Assembly (NCBI GenBank): GCA_947442105.1
Contig: CANEVH010000004.1
Location: 1 to 64,000 of the forward strand
DNA from: Comamonadaceae bacterium
GTDB taxonomy: Bacteria > Pseudomonadota > Gammaproteobacteria > Burkholderiales > Burkholderiaceae_C
Length of the DNA stretch: 64,000 nucleotides
Direction of reading: 5' to 3'
Shown here: positions 46,205 through 54,710 of the stretch, piece by piece
How positions within the stretch are numbered: position 1 is the stretch's first letter
Layout: each line of letters begins with the position of its first letter
Notes under the pieces: generated by a model
The model's input: only the letters and a program-made list of their open reading frames with translations
Told to the model about the DNA's origin: nothing
Databases searched by the model: none
Made by a program: the position numbers and the translations under genes

Positions 46205-46518
46205 ACCGCGTCTGGCGGGGCCGCTGCGCTGCTGGCAGCAGCGGCTTTTTCATCGCCTGGGCGCATGCCCTTGAGCCAATACACCCACGACAAAATCACC
46301 GCCACAGCGGTAAACAGCTCAGGCGGCACTTCTTGGTCTACGTCCAGGCGGCTCAGCAGCGCGAGCAGCTGGGGGTCTTCGGTGACATAGACGCCGTGCA
46401 GCCGCGCTTGGGCAATCATCTCCAGTGCGAGTTCGTCTTCGGCCTTGGCCGTGACCATGGGCGTGGCGTGGCTGCCGTATTCCAGCGCGATGGCTTGGCG
46501 GCGCGGGCCTATCTGCAT
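46189..46518 (-). CDS. flhX: FlhB C-terminal-domain homologue (FlhX/EscU-like)
   Basis: 109 residues from the ATG at 46516-46518. RQAIALEYGSHATPMVTAKA, RLHGVYVTEDPQLLALLSRL and DQEVPPELFTAVAVILSWVY match the cytoplasmic FlhB domain after its cleavage site; the membrane part and the NPTH motif are absent. Such proteins can substitute for the cleaved FlhB C-terminus at the export gate. Four bases after the FliK-like gene, so co-transcribed with it. Convergent with flgN. Confidence 0.85.
   Translation of the reverse strand: MQIGPRRQAIALEYGSHATPMVTAKAEDELALEMIAQARLHGVYVTEDPQLLALLSRLDVDQEVPPELFTAVAVILSWVYWLKGMRPGDEKAAAASSAAAPPDAVQASL
46220..46250 (+). terminator. probable intrinsic terminator after flgA-flgM-flgN
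   Basis: An 8-bp GC stem (46220-46227 with 46238-46245) is followed by TTTTT. It ends the plus-strand flgN transcript while lying inside the Ala-rich 3' coding end of the convergent flhX gene. Confidence 0.55.
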
Positions 46519-46522
46519 GCGC

Positions 46523-47860
46523 TCACACCCGAAAGTCCAGCACCGCACCGGGCAGGGCCTGTGCCTGCACGGCTGCCGGACCCTGCGGACGCGCGCCCGC
46601 ATGCGCCTGAAAGCTGCGCATGCTCAGCCCGACCTCGCGCAGGCTGTGACGCAGCGCCTCGCACCCTTGTTGCGCAAGCGCGACGACGGAGTCTCGCAGT
46701 GCCCACATGGACAGGTCCAGCGCGGTCTCGCCGTGCAGATCGGCCTTGAGCCACAGCTCGCCATAGTCTGGGCTTTTGGAGTGGGCGCTCACGGTGTAGA
46801 CCGGTTCTTGCCCCGCTTCCTGGGCCTGGCGCTCAAAACGCAATTCCACCGGCGCCTGGTTGAAAAAGGGCAGCACCACGGACCACGCCATGGCGCCGTT
46901 GCCCTGGGCTTGCACCGCACCCAGCTGCGCGGCGTCCAAGTCGCCCAAAGCGCGCTTGAGTTGCTGGACCTCGGGGCTGTCTTCGTCGCCTGCGTCTTGC
47001 AGGGCTTTGAGCAACTGGTGCAAAAGCTGCTTGGGGTCCAGCGGCGCGGGGCTGCGGATGCGGCCCATGCTGGTTTCCGAGCCCATGGCGCTCAATACCG
47101 CCAGCCGGATGGCTTCGGGCGTGAGCTGTTCGGCGTTCAGGCGCATCGCCTGCCACTGCGTCTGTAACTGTGCTTGGTTTTGTACCTGCCCCGGTTGAAG
47201 GCTGGATGCAGCGGAGGCGGTGGGAGAACTTGATATTTTGGCTAGCACCGCGTCCAGGCCTTCGCCGGGTTCAAACAGGTGGCGCACATCGGGCATGCCC
47301 GGCGCGCGGTAGAGCAAGCTGCCCAGGCGGGAGAACACGCCGGCAAACCCGGCAAAGGGCGCGCCGGTCGCGGCGCTTGCGCCGCCCATGCCTGCGAGCG
47401 CAATCGCAGTAATCGCCGTGGTGGCGGGTGTGTGGGGTGTGGCGATGGCAGGCGCCGCCGCCTGCGCTGCGCTGGCCGGGCTGCGGGGCGAGATATCTGG
47501 CGCGTAAGGCGTGGCCACGGCAACCGTAGGCGCGGCTGAGGGGCTTGCCAAGGGAAAGGGCGCGCGCGCGCCAGGGCCTAGCAACTGCAAGCTGACGCTG
47601 CCGTCGGCGTGGGCCTGCACCTGGAAGCTCAATCGCTGTCCCACTTCCCAGCCATGGGCGCGCGGCACGCCGATCTGCCGGCCGCGCAACATCAGCGCCA
47701 TTTGCTCGCCCTGGGGCTGCACGGTGGCCTGCACGATCTGCCCGTCCTTGAGGTCCAGCGCCCGTGCGGTCACCGCTTCTACCAGCGGAACCGAGGCCTG
47801 GCCCTGGAAAAACAGCGGGCTGGGCCGAAGCGGCGCCGTGCTTTCGGCAAGCGCAATCAC
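46523..47860 (-). CDS. FliK-like flagellar hook-length control protein
   Basis: 445 residues. A Pro/Ala-rich middle separates an N-terminal domain (VPLVEAVTARALDLKDGQIV) from a C-terminal FliK-type domain (SVVLPFFNQAPVELRFERQA, DLHGETALDLSMWALRDSVV, LREVGLSMRSFQAHAG). FliK measures the hook and switches export specificity through FlhB. Here it is paired with flhX, the FlhB C-domain homologue, so the two may act together. It overlaps the upstream FimV-like gene by 4 bp. Confidence 0.78.
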   Translation of the reverse strand: MIALAESTAPLRPSPLFFQGQASVPLVEAVTARALDLKDGQIVQATVQPQGEQMALMLRGRQIGVPRAHGWEVGQRLSFQVQAHADGSVSLQLLGPGARAPFPLASPSAAPTVAVATPYAPDISPRSPASAAQAAAPAIATPHTPATTAITAIALAGMGGASAATGAPFAGFAGVFSRLGSLLYRAPGMPDVRHLFEPGEGLDAVLAKISSSPTASAASSLQPGQVQNQAQLQTQWQAMRLNAEQLTPEAIRLAVLSAMGSETSMGRIRSPAPLDPKQLLHQLLKALQDAGDEDSPEVQQLKRALGDLDAAQLGAVQAQGNGAMAWSVVLPFFNQAPVELRFERQAQEAGQEPVYTVSAHSKSPDYGELWLKADLHGETALDLSMWALRDSVVALAQQGCEALRHSLREVGLSMRSFQAHAGARPQGPAAVQAQALPGAVLDFRV

Positions 47861-48348
47861 GGAAACTGCACCCAGCGTCTGCGCTCTTCGCTGCTGGACG
47901 GCGCCGATGGCGCAGGCGTGGTCGACGCCTCAGGCAAGGGCGCCGCGCTGCCCAGGTACTGGCGCCGCAGTGCGTCGTGGTCCGGCACCGTCAAGGGCAT
48001 GGCTTTGCGCAGTGTGGGCACTTTGCCGGGCGCGATGGCCTGCGGGTTCTGGGCCAGGAAGGCCTGGCGCAGCAGTTCAATTTTCAGCGGACTCGCAGGC
48101 AGAGTGCGTGCAATCACCTGGTCCAGCGTTTCCGAAGGTTTGGGGAGGTAGGTGCGCGCCTGTGGAGCGGGCTCTGCCGGTGCCAGCGCGGCTGGATTGT
48201 TTGCGGGATTTTCCGCCGCGCTTGCTGGTGCAGACAGGCCTAGCAGCAGGCACATTAGCACGCCCGTTAGCAGTCCCCTGGCCAGCAACCAAGACCAACC
48301 GACAGGGCAAAGCGCGCGGCTGCACGGGCAAAACGGAGTGGTGCGCAT
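47857..48348 (-). CDS. exported protein with FimV-like motif
   Basis: About 163 residues from the ATG at 48346-48348; an ATG at 48384 would add 12. A hydrophobic segment (LLTGVLMCLLLGLSAPASAA) is the signal peptide. The mature part contains TLDQVIARTLPASPLKIELL and IAPGKVPTLRKAMPLTVPD, resembling the LysM-like FimV/TPR-associated motif, then a Pro/Ser-rich tail. Lies between flgT and the FliK-like gene, overlapping the latter. Role unknown; perhaps periplasmic motor or peptidoglycan binding. Confidence 0.6.
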   Translation of the reverse strand: MRTTPFCPCSRALCPVGWSWLLARGLLTGVLMCLLLGLSAPASAAENPANNPAALAPAEPAPQARTYLPKPSETLDQVIARTLPASPLKIELLRQAFLAQNPQAIAPGKVPTLRKAMPLTVPDHDALRRQYLGSAAPLPEASTTPAPSAPSSSEERRRWVQFP

Positions 48349-48388
48349 GGGGCGGCTTGTAAGCAGTGGGGGCAAAAAGGCCATGGGT

Positions 48389-49573
48389 CTAGCGCAAGGC
48401 CTTGGCCGACCAGGCAGTCCAGCGGGGCTTTACATGGTTTGGGTTGCCGGCAATGGCGCGCAGCTCCGCGTGGTAGGGGCCGACCGCCTGCACACGGGCC
48501 AGCACGGTATGGTCCACCACCCCGGGCTCCAGGGCGCGCTGCACCACGGTTTTGTCGTGCGCCACAACCCACTCGTCGCCCACCCGCACGCCAGCGGCGC
48601 TGCCCACATTGATGCGCACTTGCGCGCCTGCGGCCTGCACCACGTCGGCCACCACCGGCAGGCAGCCCAGGTGCTGCTGCAATTCGCGGGTCCACACGCG
48701 CACTTGCGCGGCGACTTGCTCCCGCGTGCTGGCGCTCAGGCTGGGCGGGCCCCAGTTGTTGTCTTCCGCCTGGAGGGGCAGGGTCGTGCTGGACTGCAGG
48801 GCAACCTGGGTTTGCGTGCTGCCCATCAAGTCCATGCGCAGCCGCACCAGCACGCCCTGTGGCTCGGCAGGCGCACTGGCTGGGGCCGCGCCTGCACCGT
48901 GGCTTTTGCTTGAGGTTTCCACCACCGACACCGCCGGGAGCGGGGCAGCCACCAGGTCGGTCTGGAACTGGAGTTGCCACGGAATGTTGTCCAGGCTCGA
49001 ACCGAGCAAAGCCTGTTGGTAACTGGAGCGCAGGCTCTGGCCTGGGCGCGCGACCAGCCGCCAACGCGCGGGGGCGCCCGCGCCTTGCTGCAATTGCGCC
49101 AGCACGCTGGCTTGCAAGCTTGCCAGCAGCGGCGCGGTGTCGGCGTCCGCCTGGCCCGCATCGGCCCAGCTCCAGGCCAGCAGGTGCTGCAAAGCGCCAT
49201 CGTGCGCCGCGCTGCACTGGGGTTGCTTGGCGGGCGCGCCCAGGCTGCCAGCGCGCTCGGCGCCCACCCACTGCAAGCGGGCCAAGGGGTCGCCCTGGGC
49301 ATCGGCGTCGTAGCCCAATACCCGGACGCCGCGCACTTCCATACCAGCGCGAAAAGAACTGCTTTCCTGCAAAGCGCCGCTGGCATCAATCCACTGCGTG
49401 GCGGAAACCTGGGTCGGCCCCTCCAGCGCCGCTTGCACCAGGCCTTTGCGAATGGCCGCCAAGCGCTCGTCCGGGGACAGCGTGTCTGCGCCTACAGCGG
49501 CTGCGCTCACGCCCAGCAAGGCTGCTGCAATCCAAGCCCTGTACCCGGCGCGGGGTGCTGAAAAGCGCTGCAT
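48389..49573 (-). CDS. flgT: flagellar H-ring protein FlgT-like
   Basis: 394 residues with a signal peptide (AWIAAALLGVSAAAVGA). The N-terminal LSPDERLAAIRKGLVQAALE resembles the FlgT-N domain. The C-terminal GAQVRINVGSAAGVRVGDEW is the FlgT-C motif. In Vibrio, FlgT builds the H ring around the LP ring, anchoring stator parts. Downstream of flgP in the same orientation. Confidence 0.72.
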   Translation of the reverse strand: MQRFSAPRAGYRAWIAAALLGVSAAAVGADTLSPDERLAAIRKGLVQAALEGPTQVSATQWIDASGALQESSSFRAGMEVRGVRVLGYDADAQGDPLARLQWVGAERAGSLGAPAKQPQCSAAHDGALQHLLAWSWADAGQADADTAPLLASLQASVLAQLQQGAGAPARWRLVARPGQSLRSSYQQALLGSSLDNIPWQLQFQTDLVAAPLPAVSVVETSSKSHGAGAAPASAPAEPQGVLVRLRMDLMGSTQTQVALQSSTTLPLQAEDNNWGPPSLSASTREQVAAQVRVWTRELQQHLGCLPVVADVVQAAGAQVRINVGSAAGVRVGDEWVVAHDKTVVQRALEPGVVDHTVLARVQAVGPYHAELRAIAGNPNHVKPRWTAWSAKALR

Positions 49574-49635
49574 GTTGTTTGGCGAAACGTGGTGAACCGG
49601 TGCTTGTCTGCGTATCTGTGTATCTGCGTATCTGC

Positions 49636-50145
49636 TTATCGGCTTTTGGCCACCAGTTGGCCCAGGTAGAGCATGCGCAGGTCGTGCACCGTGGCTTTGT
49701 CCAGCGACAAGGTGGCTTCGTAGGTGTCGTCACCCGAGGGTGTGATGCTGACCAGGGTGGCGCCATAAATCACGCCCTCGACCCGGCTGCGGAAGGTGTC
49801 GTTTTGCACCACCATGTCGGCCACCGTGGCCGTGGCGTCCATGCGCAGGCCGTACACCTGCTCGGTCAGTGCGCGGTAGGCGTCGAGCTTGGCCGCGCGT
49901 ATGGCCAGCAGGCGCTGCTGGGCGGGCGTGCGGTGGTTTTGCACGCTGATGACGGCATAGCCGGTGGCAGTCAGGGTGTCGCGCTTTTCAATGAGCGGCA
50001 GGTTGCCGATGGGAATCTCAACTGCGGCGGCGACGGTGTTTACTGGGGCGGCCTCAGGGTTGGCTGCGGAGGCGCCGGGCAGTGCTTGACAGGCGCTCAG
50101 CAGTGCTGCGGCCAGTGCCATGGTGCAAGAGAGAAGGGGGTGCAT
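49636..50145 (-). CDS. flgP: flagellar assembly lipoprotein FlgP-like (LPP20)
   Basis: 169 residues from the ATG at 50143-50145, with lipobox LLSAC near residue 19. TLTATGYAVISVQN and RLLAIRAAKLDAYRALTEQV are the LPP20/FlgP core. FlgP is an outer-membrane lipoprotein of the Vibrio H ring and the Campylobacter basal disc. First gene of a sigma-28 transcript running through flgT toward flhX. No flgO is seen. Confidence 0.78.
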   Translation of the reverse strand: MHPLLSCTMALAAALLSACQALPGASAANPEAAPVNTVAAAVEIPIGNLPLIEKRDTLTATGYAVISVQNHRTPAQQRLLAIRAAKLDAYRALTEQVYGLRMDATATVADMVVQNDTFRSRVEGVIYGATLVSITPSGDDTYEATLSLDKATVHDLRMLYLGQLVAKSR

Positions 50146-50174
50146 AGCGTAGTCCTTAGAGGTAGTCCAAAGCA

Positions 50175-50201
50175 GTATCGGCACGGGTTGCCAAAGCTTG
50201 A
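50175..50201 (-). promoter_or_regulatory. sigma-28 promoter of flgP-flgT
   Basis: The minus strand reads TCAAGCTT (50194-50201), 11 nt, GCCGATAC (50175-50182). About 30 bp before the flgP ATG, in the gap after the Sel1-repeat gene. Confidence 0.78.
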
Positions 50202-50241
50202 GCGCGGCATTGCGTTGACGCCCCAGCCTCCGGGGTCGCTC

Positions 50242-52890
50242 TCAAGCGGCGCGGCTCAGAAGCGGCGCTACAGCGGTCTGCGGCAATGCAGTACGCACCA
50301 TTGGCAGCGCCCGCACCTCGCCAGGCGCCTGGCCCGCAGCAGCTTGGTACCAGTGCAGGGCGAGCGCATAGTCTTGCGGAGTGCCTTGGCCATTGGCGTA
50401 CATGGAGCCCAGGCTCAGTTGCGCCGCACCGTCGCCCAATTGCGCGGCCTGCTGGTAGCAGCGCAGGGCGGCAGCCGCGTCGGCGGCCACACCGTCGCCA
50501 AAAAAATACTGCCGGCCCAGCTGGTACCAGGCGGCGGCTTCGCCTAGCGCTGCAGCGCGCTCCAGCAGCGCAAAAGCCTGCTGCGGCTGGGCGGTGCAGC
50601 CCAGGCCTTGACTGCGCATGTGGGCGACTTGCAGCATGGCGGGGGCGTGGTCCAGCGCCATGGCGCGCTCCAAGTGGGCAAGGGCTTGCTCTGGCGAGCG
50701 CGGCAGGCAAACGCCGTGCAGGTGCACCTGTCCTAGGTTGAAGAGCGCCAGCGCATCGCCCAGGTCGGCTGCGGCCTGCAAGTCCGAGAGGGCCAGCCGC
50801 GTGCGGTCGTCCAGGGCGCCGGTCACGCGGGTCTGGCCCTGCACCTGTTGCAGTGCGAACACCGCCAGATTGTTGAGCGCAGGTGCAACACCGGCTTTGG
50901 CCGCGCGCAAGTACCACTGGGTGGCCAAGCCAAGGTCGCTGGGCGTGCCCAGACCTTGGGCGTGCAACAGACCCAGGTTGAAGGCCGCGCTGGCGTCGCC
51001 CTGCTTGGCGGCGTGCTCGTAGGCCAGGCGCTGGCGCCCATAGTCGGGCGCGCTGTGCACGCCTTGGGCCTGCAACAGACGCAACTGGTGCTGCGCCGCC
51101 GGGTGGTCTTGCGCAGCAGCCATTTCCAGCCACAGCAGGGCGCCCAGTTCATCTGCCGCCACGCCGTCCCCGGCGCTCAGAAGCATGCCTGCGGCGTACT
51201 GCGCCAGGGCGTCGCCCTGTTCTGCGGCCTGTTGGTAGTACTGCAAGGCAAGGTCCATGTCCTGCGCCACACCGTGGCCCAGCGCGTGCATCACACCCAG
51301 GTTGTGCTGCGCCCAGGCGTTGCCCAAGTCCGCGCTGGCCTGGTAATAGAAAAGCGCGCTGCGGTGGGGCAGGTCGGCGTCGTCGTGGGGCAACAGGCGC
51401 AGGGGCGGCCCGGCGCGCAGCAGCAGGTCTTGCATGCAGCCCAGGTTGAACAGTGCGTCGCTCATGCCGGCGTCTGCCGCGCTGTGCAGCCAGGCCAGGG
51501 CTTGGGCTGCGTGTGCGGTCGGGTCTTGTGCAGTATGTGAGCTCGGGTCTTGTCGGGAAGGGCCGCCCCAGTGGCTCGCCATGGCCGCGTTGAACTGTGC
51601 CAGCACATTGCCTTGTTGGGCCGCCAGCACAAAGCACTCCAGCGCACGGCCAGTGTCAGTCGGGCCGCCTTGGCCTTGCAGGTGCATCAGGCCCAGGTTG
51701 CACTGGGCCAGCGCGTCGCCTTGGTCGGCGGCCAGCTGGTACCACTGGCGTGCCAGTGCATAGTCCATCGTTACGCCGACACCGCCTTGGTACATCACGC
51801 CCAGATTGCATTGCGCCTGCGCGTGGCCTTGGTCGGCGGCGTGGTGGAACCACTGGCGAGCCTGTGCGCTGCTTGGTGCCACGCCCTGGCCTGCGCTGTA
51901 CATGGCGCCTAGCTGAAACTGGGCGCTGGCCAGTCCCCGGTCGGCCGCCATGTGGTACCACTGCAAGGCTTGCGCATAGTCTTGCGGCACACCAAAGCCG
52001 TTGGCGCTCAGGCTGCCCAGGTTGAACTGCGCCGGCGCATGGCCTAGCGCCGCCGCCGAACGGTAGTGGGCAATGGCCTGCTCAAAGTCCGCCGCCGCCC
52101 CATGCTCCTGGCTGTACCAGACGCCCAGATTGAAGTGGGCGTCGCCATGGCCTTGATCGGCGGCCAGGCCAAAGTAATGCAGCGCGGCTTCCATATCGGT
52201 CGCCCCGCCCCGCCCCTGTGAGAGCAACAGGCCCAGGTTGTATTGGGCTGGCGCGTCGCCCTGTTCTGCGGCGAGCTGGTACCACTTGCGCGCCAGGGCG
52301 GCGTCGTACTCTGCGCTTTGCGGGTCGGCCAGCAGCAGTCCCAAATGGAACTGGGCGTAAGTGTGGCCCTGCGCCGCCGCCGATTCAAACCATTTGCGCG
52401 CGGTAGCCGCGTCTGCGGCCACGCCTTCCCCGTTGGCGTACATGCACGCCAGGTTGAACTGCGCAGTGGCGTGTCCTTGCACGGCGGCGCGCTCAAACCA
52501 CACAGCAGCCTGCGCCTGGTCTTGCGCCACACCCTGGCCGTTGGCAAACATAAAGGCCAGATTGGTCTGCACATCGGGCAGGCCTTGCGCGGCGGCTTTT
52601 TCGTACCACTGCAGCGCCTGCGCATAGTCTTGCTCCACGCCTTGGCCGTTGGCGTACATAAAACCCAGGTTGTACTGCGCAGCAGCGTAGTCTTGCGCGG
52701 CGGCCAGGCGGTACCACTTCAGGGCTTCGGCATAGTCAAGTGCTACGCCCTGGCCATTGGCGTACATAAAGCCCAGGTTGTTTTGTGCCGCCGCGTAGTC
52801 CAGCGAGGCCAGGGGCCGCGAGATGCGCAGCGCGTTGACAAAGTCGCCCCGGCGGTAGGCGGCGTCGGCGTCGGCCAGCAAATGGTTCAC
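50242..52890 (-). CDS. large Sel1-repeat protein 1
   Basis: 882 residues, roughly two dozen Sel1-like repeats of about 36 residues (AAAQYNLGFMYANGQGVEQD, then YAQALQWYEKAA). No signal peptide or membrane segment, so probably cytoplasmic. Sel1 repeats are protein-interaction solenoids. A sigma-54 promoter lies about 310 bp upstream, before a small ORF, and the sigma-28 promoter of flgP follows its stop, so it belongs to the flagellar locus by regulation and position. Partner unknown. Confidence 0.85.
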   Translation of the reverse strand: MNHLLADADAAYRRGDFVNALRISRPLASLDYAAAQNNLGFMYANGQGVALDYAEALKWYRLAAAQDYAAAQYNLGFMYANGQGVEQDYAQALQWYEKAAAQGLPDVQTNLAFMFANGQGVAQDQAQAAVWFERAAVQGHATAQFNLACMYANGEGVAADAATARKWFESAAAQGHTYAQFHLGLLLADPQSAEYDAALARKWYQLAAEQGDAPAQYNLGLLLSQGRGGATDMEAALHYFGLAADQGHGDAHFNLGVWYSQEHGAAADFEQAIAHYRSAAALGHAPAQFNLGSLSANGFGVPQDYAQALQWYHMAADRGLASAQFQLGAMYSAGQGVAPSSAQARQWFHHAADQGHAQAQCNLGVMYQGGVGVTMDYALARQWYQLAADQGDALAQCNLGLMHLQGQGGPTDTGRALECFVLAAQQGNVLAQFNAAMASHWGGPSRQDPSSHTAQDPTAHAAQALAWLHSAADAGMSDALFNLGCMQDLLLRAGPPLRLLPHDDADLPHRSALFYYQASADLGNAWAQHNLGVMHALGHGVAQDMDLALQYYQQAAEQGDALAQYAAGMLLSAGDGVAADELGALLWLEMAAAQDHPAAQHQLRLLQAQGVHSAPDYGRQRLAYEHAAKQGDASAAFNLGLLHAQGLGTPSDLGLATQWYLRAAKAGVAPALNNLAVFALQQVQGQTRVTGALDDRTRLALSDLQAAADLGDALALFNLGQVHLHGVCLPRSPEQALAHLERAMALDHAPAMLQVAHMRSQGLGCTAQPQQAFALLERAAALGEAAAWYQLGRQYFFGDGVAADAAAALRCYQQAAQLGDGAAQLSLGSMYANGQGTPQDYALALHWYQAAAGQAPGEVRALPMVRTALPQTAVAPLLSRAA

Positions 52891-52900
52891 AGCGCGTCGG

Positions 52901-53116
52901 TCACTGTTGCGGCTCTTGCAGCGGGCCTAGCGCGAGGTGGCGCACCGGGTGCGCCTGGTGTTCTACGGCATAGAGCTTTTGCCCATGCGGCACATGCGCC
53001 TGGTGCGAGACCATGGGCGTGGTGTGCGACAGCAGGGCGCGCAGCGGCGCGCGCTCGCCGTGGGCCGCAGCTTCGAGGTGCTGGGCGCTGCCTGTGCGGT
53101 GTTTGACGTCGTTCAT
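52901..53116 (-). CDS. small hypothetical protein upstream of Sel1 gene
   Basis: A 71-residue frame, His-, Ala- and Pro-rich (MNDVKHRTGSAQHLEAAAHG...), ending 10 bp before the Sel1 start. No recognised domain and no clear ribosome site. Its ATG sits about 73 nt after the start predicted for the sigma-54 promoter at 53201-53215, a normal leader length, which is the best support that it is translated. Confidence 0.35.
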   Translation of the reverse strand: MNDVKHRTGSAQHLEAAAHGERAPLRALLSHTTPMVSHQAHVPHGQKLYAVEHQAHPVRHLALGPLQEPQQ

Positions 53117-53199
53117 TTTGGGGTCTTGGTGCTGTCGGGGCGGTAGGGACGTGTTAGAGCGGTCTGGTTTTTGACAATTTTCGCGGTATTTGCGCTTAA

Positions 53200-53215
53200 T
53201 GCAATCTATATGCCA
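53200..53215 (-). promoter_or_regulatory. sigma-54 promoter of the Sel1-repeat gene
   Basis: The minus strand reads TGGCATA-N4-TTGCA, with GG (53213-53214) and GC (53201-53202) 10 nt apart. It is in the AT-richer 157-bp gap between the W-repeat gene and the small ORF, one of the few gaps of this size in the region. Confidence 0.72.
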
Positions 53216-53273
53216 ATTTTATTTGGCTCCGGACATTTGCCACGCTTGCGCCAGGGCTGCGCTGGCGCAGGTC

Positions 53274-54710
53274 TTAGCGTGGCGCCAGGGTCGACAGCAG
53301 CCCGACCACTTCGGCGGCAGACAGGGTGCGCACCCCAAAGTCTTGGTGCTCTGCCACCAGCGGCACAAACCAGCGCGCGGCAAAGGTGTTGAACAGGGCA
53401 GCATCCCAGGGCAGCTGCTTTTGGCTGCTCAGCGTGGCCCAGTTCCAGCGGGCTTCGAACGCGGCAATCCAGGCCGCGCTCCAGGGTAGATGGGGGTTGG
53501 CGCTCAGGCGCTCCCAGTCCCAGGGGTAGTGGGCGCAGTCCAGCAAATCGGTGCTCCAGGGCAGGTGTGCGCTGCTGCTTAAACCCGCCCAGTCCCAGGC
53601 GCTGGCAAATGGGTCGATCAGCGCCACGCTCCATGGCAAGCCAGGGTTCCAGCTCAGGCCGTCCCAATCCCACAGGTCTTGGTGGCGCTCTAGGAGGGTG
53701 GCCGACCAGGGCAGGGCGGGGTTGGCGCTGAGCGCGTCCCAGTCCCAGGCCGGTGCAGGCACGGCGTCCAGCAGGGCCTCGCTCCAGGCCAGGCCGGTGT
53801 TTTTGCTCAAGGCCCGGTAGTTCCAGCGCGCAGACCAGGCCTGCAGCAGGGCAGGGTCTAAGGGCATTTGCGGGTTGGCGCTCAGCGCCGTCCAGTCCCA
53901 ATGGTCGGCATAGCGGGCAAGCAGTTCAGCGCTCCAGGGCCAGTGGAAGGCGCTGCTCAGCGCCTTCCAGTCCCAGCGCGCCAGGTGCGCGTCCAGCAGC
54001 GCGCTGCTATAGCGCAGGCTGGGGTTGCCACTGAGCCAGGACCAGTGCCAGTGCGCGGCAAATGCGTGCACCAGGCTGGCGTCCAGCGGCAGCGCGATAT
54101 TGGCGCTCAGGCCGGTCCAGTCCCAGCGGTCGGCATAGGTCGCCAGCAGGGCGCCGGTCCATGGCAGGCCGGTGTTCCAGCTCAGGCCAGTCCAGTCCCA
54201 GCGGTGTGCGTTGGCGTGGATGAAGGCGGCGGTCCAGGGCAGCTCGGGGTTGCTGCTCAGCGCCGCCCAGTCCCAGCGGTAGGCGTTGGCCTCCAAGAGC
54301 GCGCTGCTCCAGGGCAGGGCGGCGTTGGCGCTGAGCGCGCGCCAGTTCCAGCGCGCAGCGTGGCGCTCCAGCAGCGGCGCACTCCAGGGCAGGCTGGGGT
54401 TTTTGCTTAAGGCGTCCCAGTCCCACGCCGCTTCGTGCGCGGCGATGAGTTCGGGGCTCCAAGCCAGTGCGCGGCTGGCGCTCAGCCGCTTCCAGTCCCA
54501 CAGACCACCAAAGGCCTGCAGCTCTGCGGCGCTGAGCGGGTAATGGTTTTGCAAGCAGCACAAAAAAAGGCTGCGGTGTGCCTGAAAAAACGCCTGTGTC
54601 TGGCCCTCTTGAATGCATGCCAGCGCGCCGGCTGCGGCGTCCAGGCGCTGCTGGGTGGACACGCTGAGCGCTTGTTCCCTGGCCACCACCGGCAGCATGG
54701 GTGCACTCAC
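53274..54710 (-). CDS. tandem tryptophan-repeat protein of unknown function
   Basis: 478 residues. After about 80 residues, 13-14 repeats of 25-26 residues follow, of the form WDWxxLSxNPxLPWSxxLLxxxAxR. Each has two paired Trp and a Leu-Ser-x-Asn turn. No signal peptide, no known enzyme motif. The regular period implies a solenoid or beta-propeller-like scaffold. Its start overlaps the stop of the PLD/J-domain gene by 4 bp (ATGA), so the two products are probably made together. I do not recognise a characterised homologue. Confidence 0.75.
   Translation of the reverse strand: MSAPMLPVVAREQALSVSTQQRLDAAAGALACIQEGQTQAFFQAHRSLFLCCLQNHYPLSAAELQAFGGLWDWKRLSASRALAWSPELIAAHEAAWDWDALSKNPSLPWSAPLLERHAARWNWRALSANAALPWSSALLEANAYRWDWAALSSNPELPWTAAFIHANAHRWDWTGLSWNTGLPWTGALLATYADRWDWTGLSANIALPLDASLVHAFAAHWHWSWLSGNPSLRYSSALLDAHLARWDWKALSSAFHWPWSAELLARYADHWDWTALSANPQMPLDPALLQAWSARWNYRALSKNTGLAWSEALLDAVPAPAWDWDALSANPALPWSATLLERHQDLWDWDGLSWNPGLPWSVALIDPFASAWDWAGLSSSAHLPWSTDLLDCAHYPWDWERLSANPHLPWSAAWIAAFEARWNWATLSSQKQLPWDAALFNTFAARWFVPLVAEHQDFGVRTLSAAEVVGLLSTLAPR

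Noticed and set aside
52243-53106. Long plus-strand frames opposite the Sel1 gene
   Set aside because: Shadows of the 108-bp Sel1 repeat pattern; the minus-strand frame has the clear domain matches.
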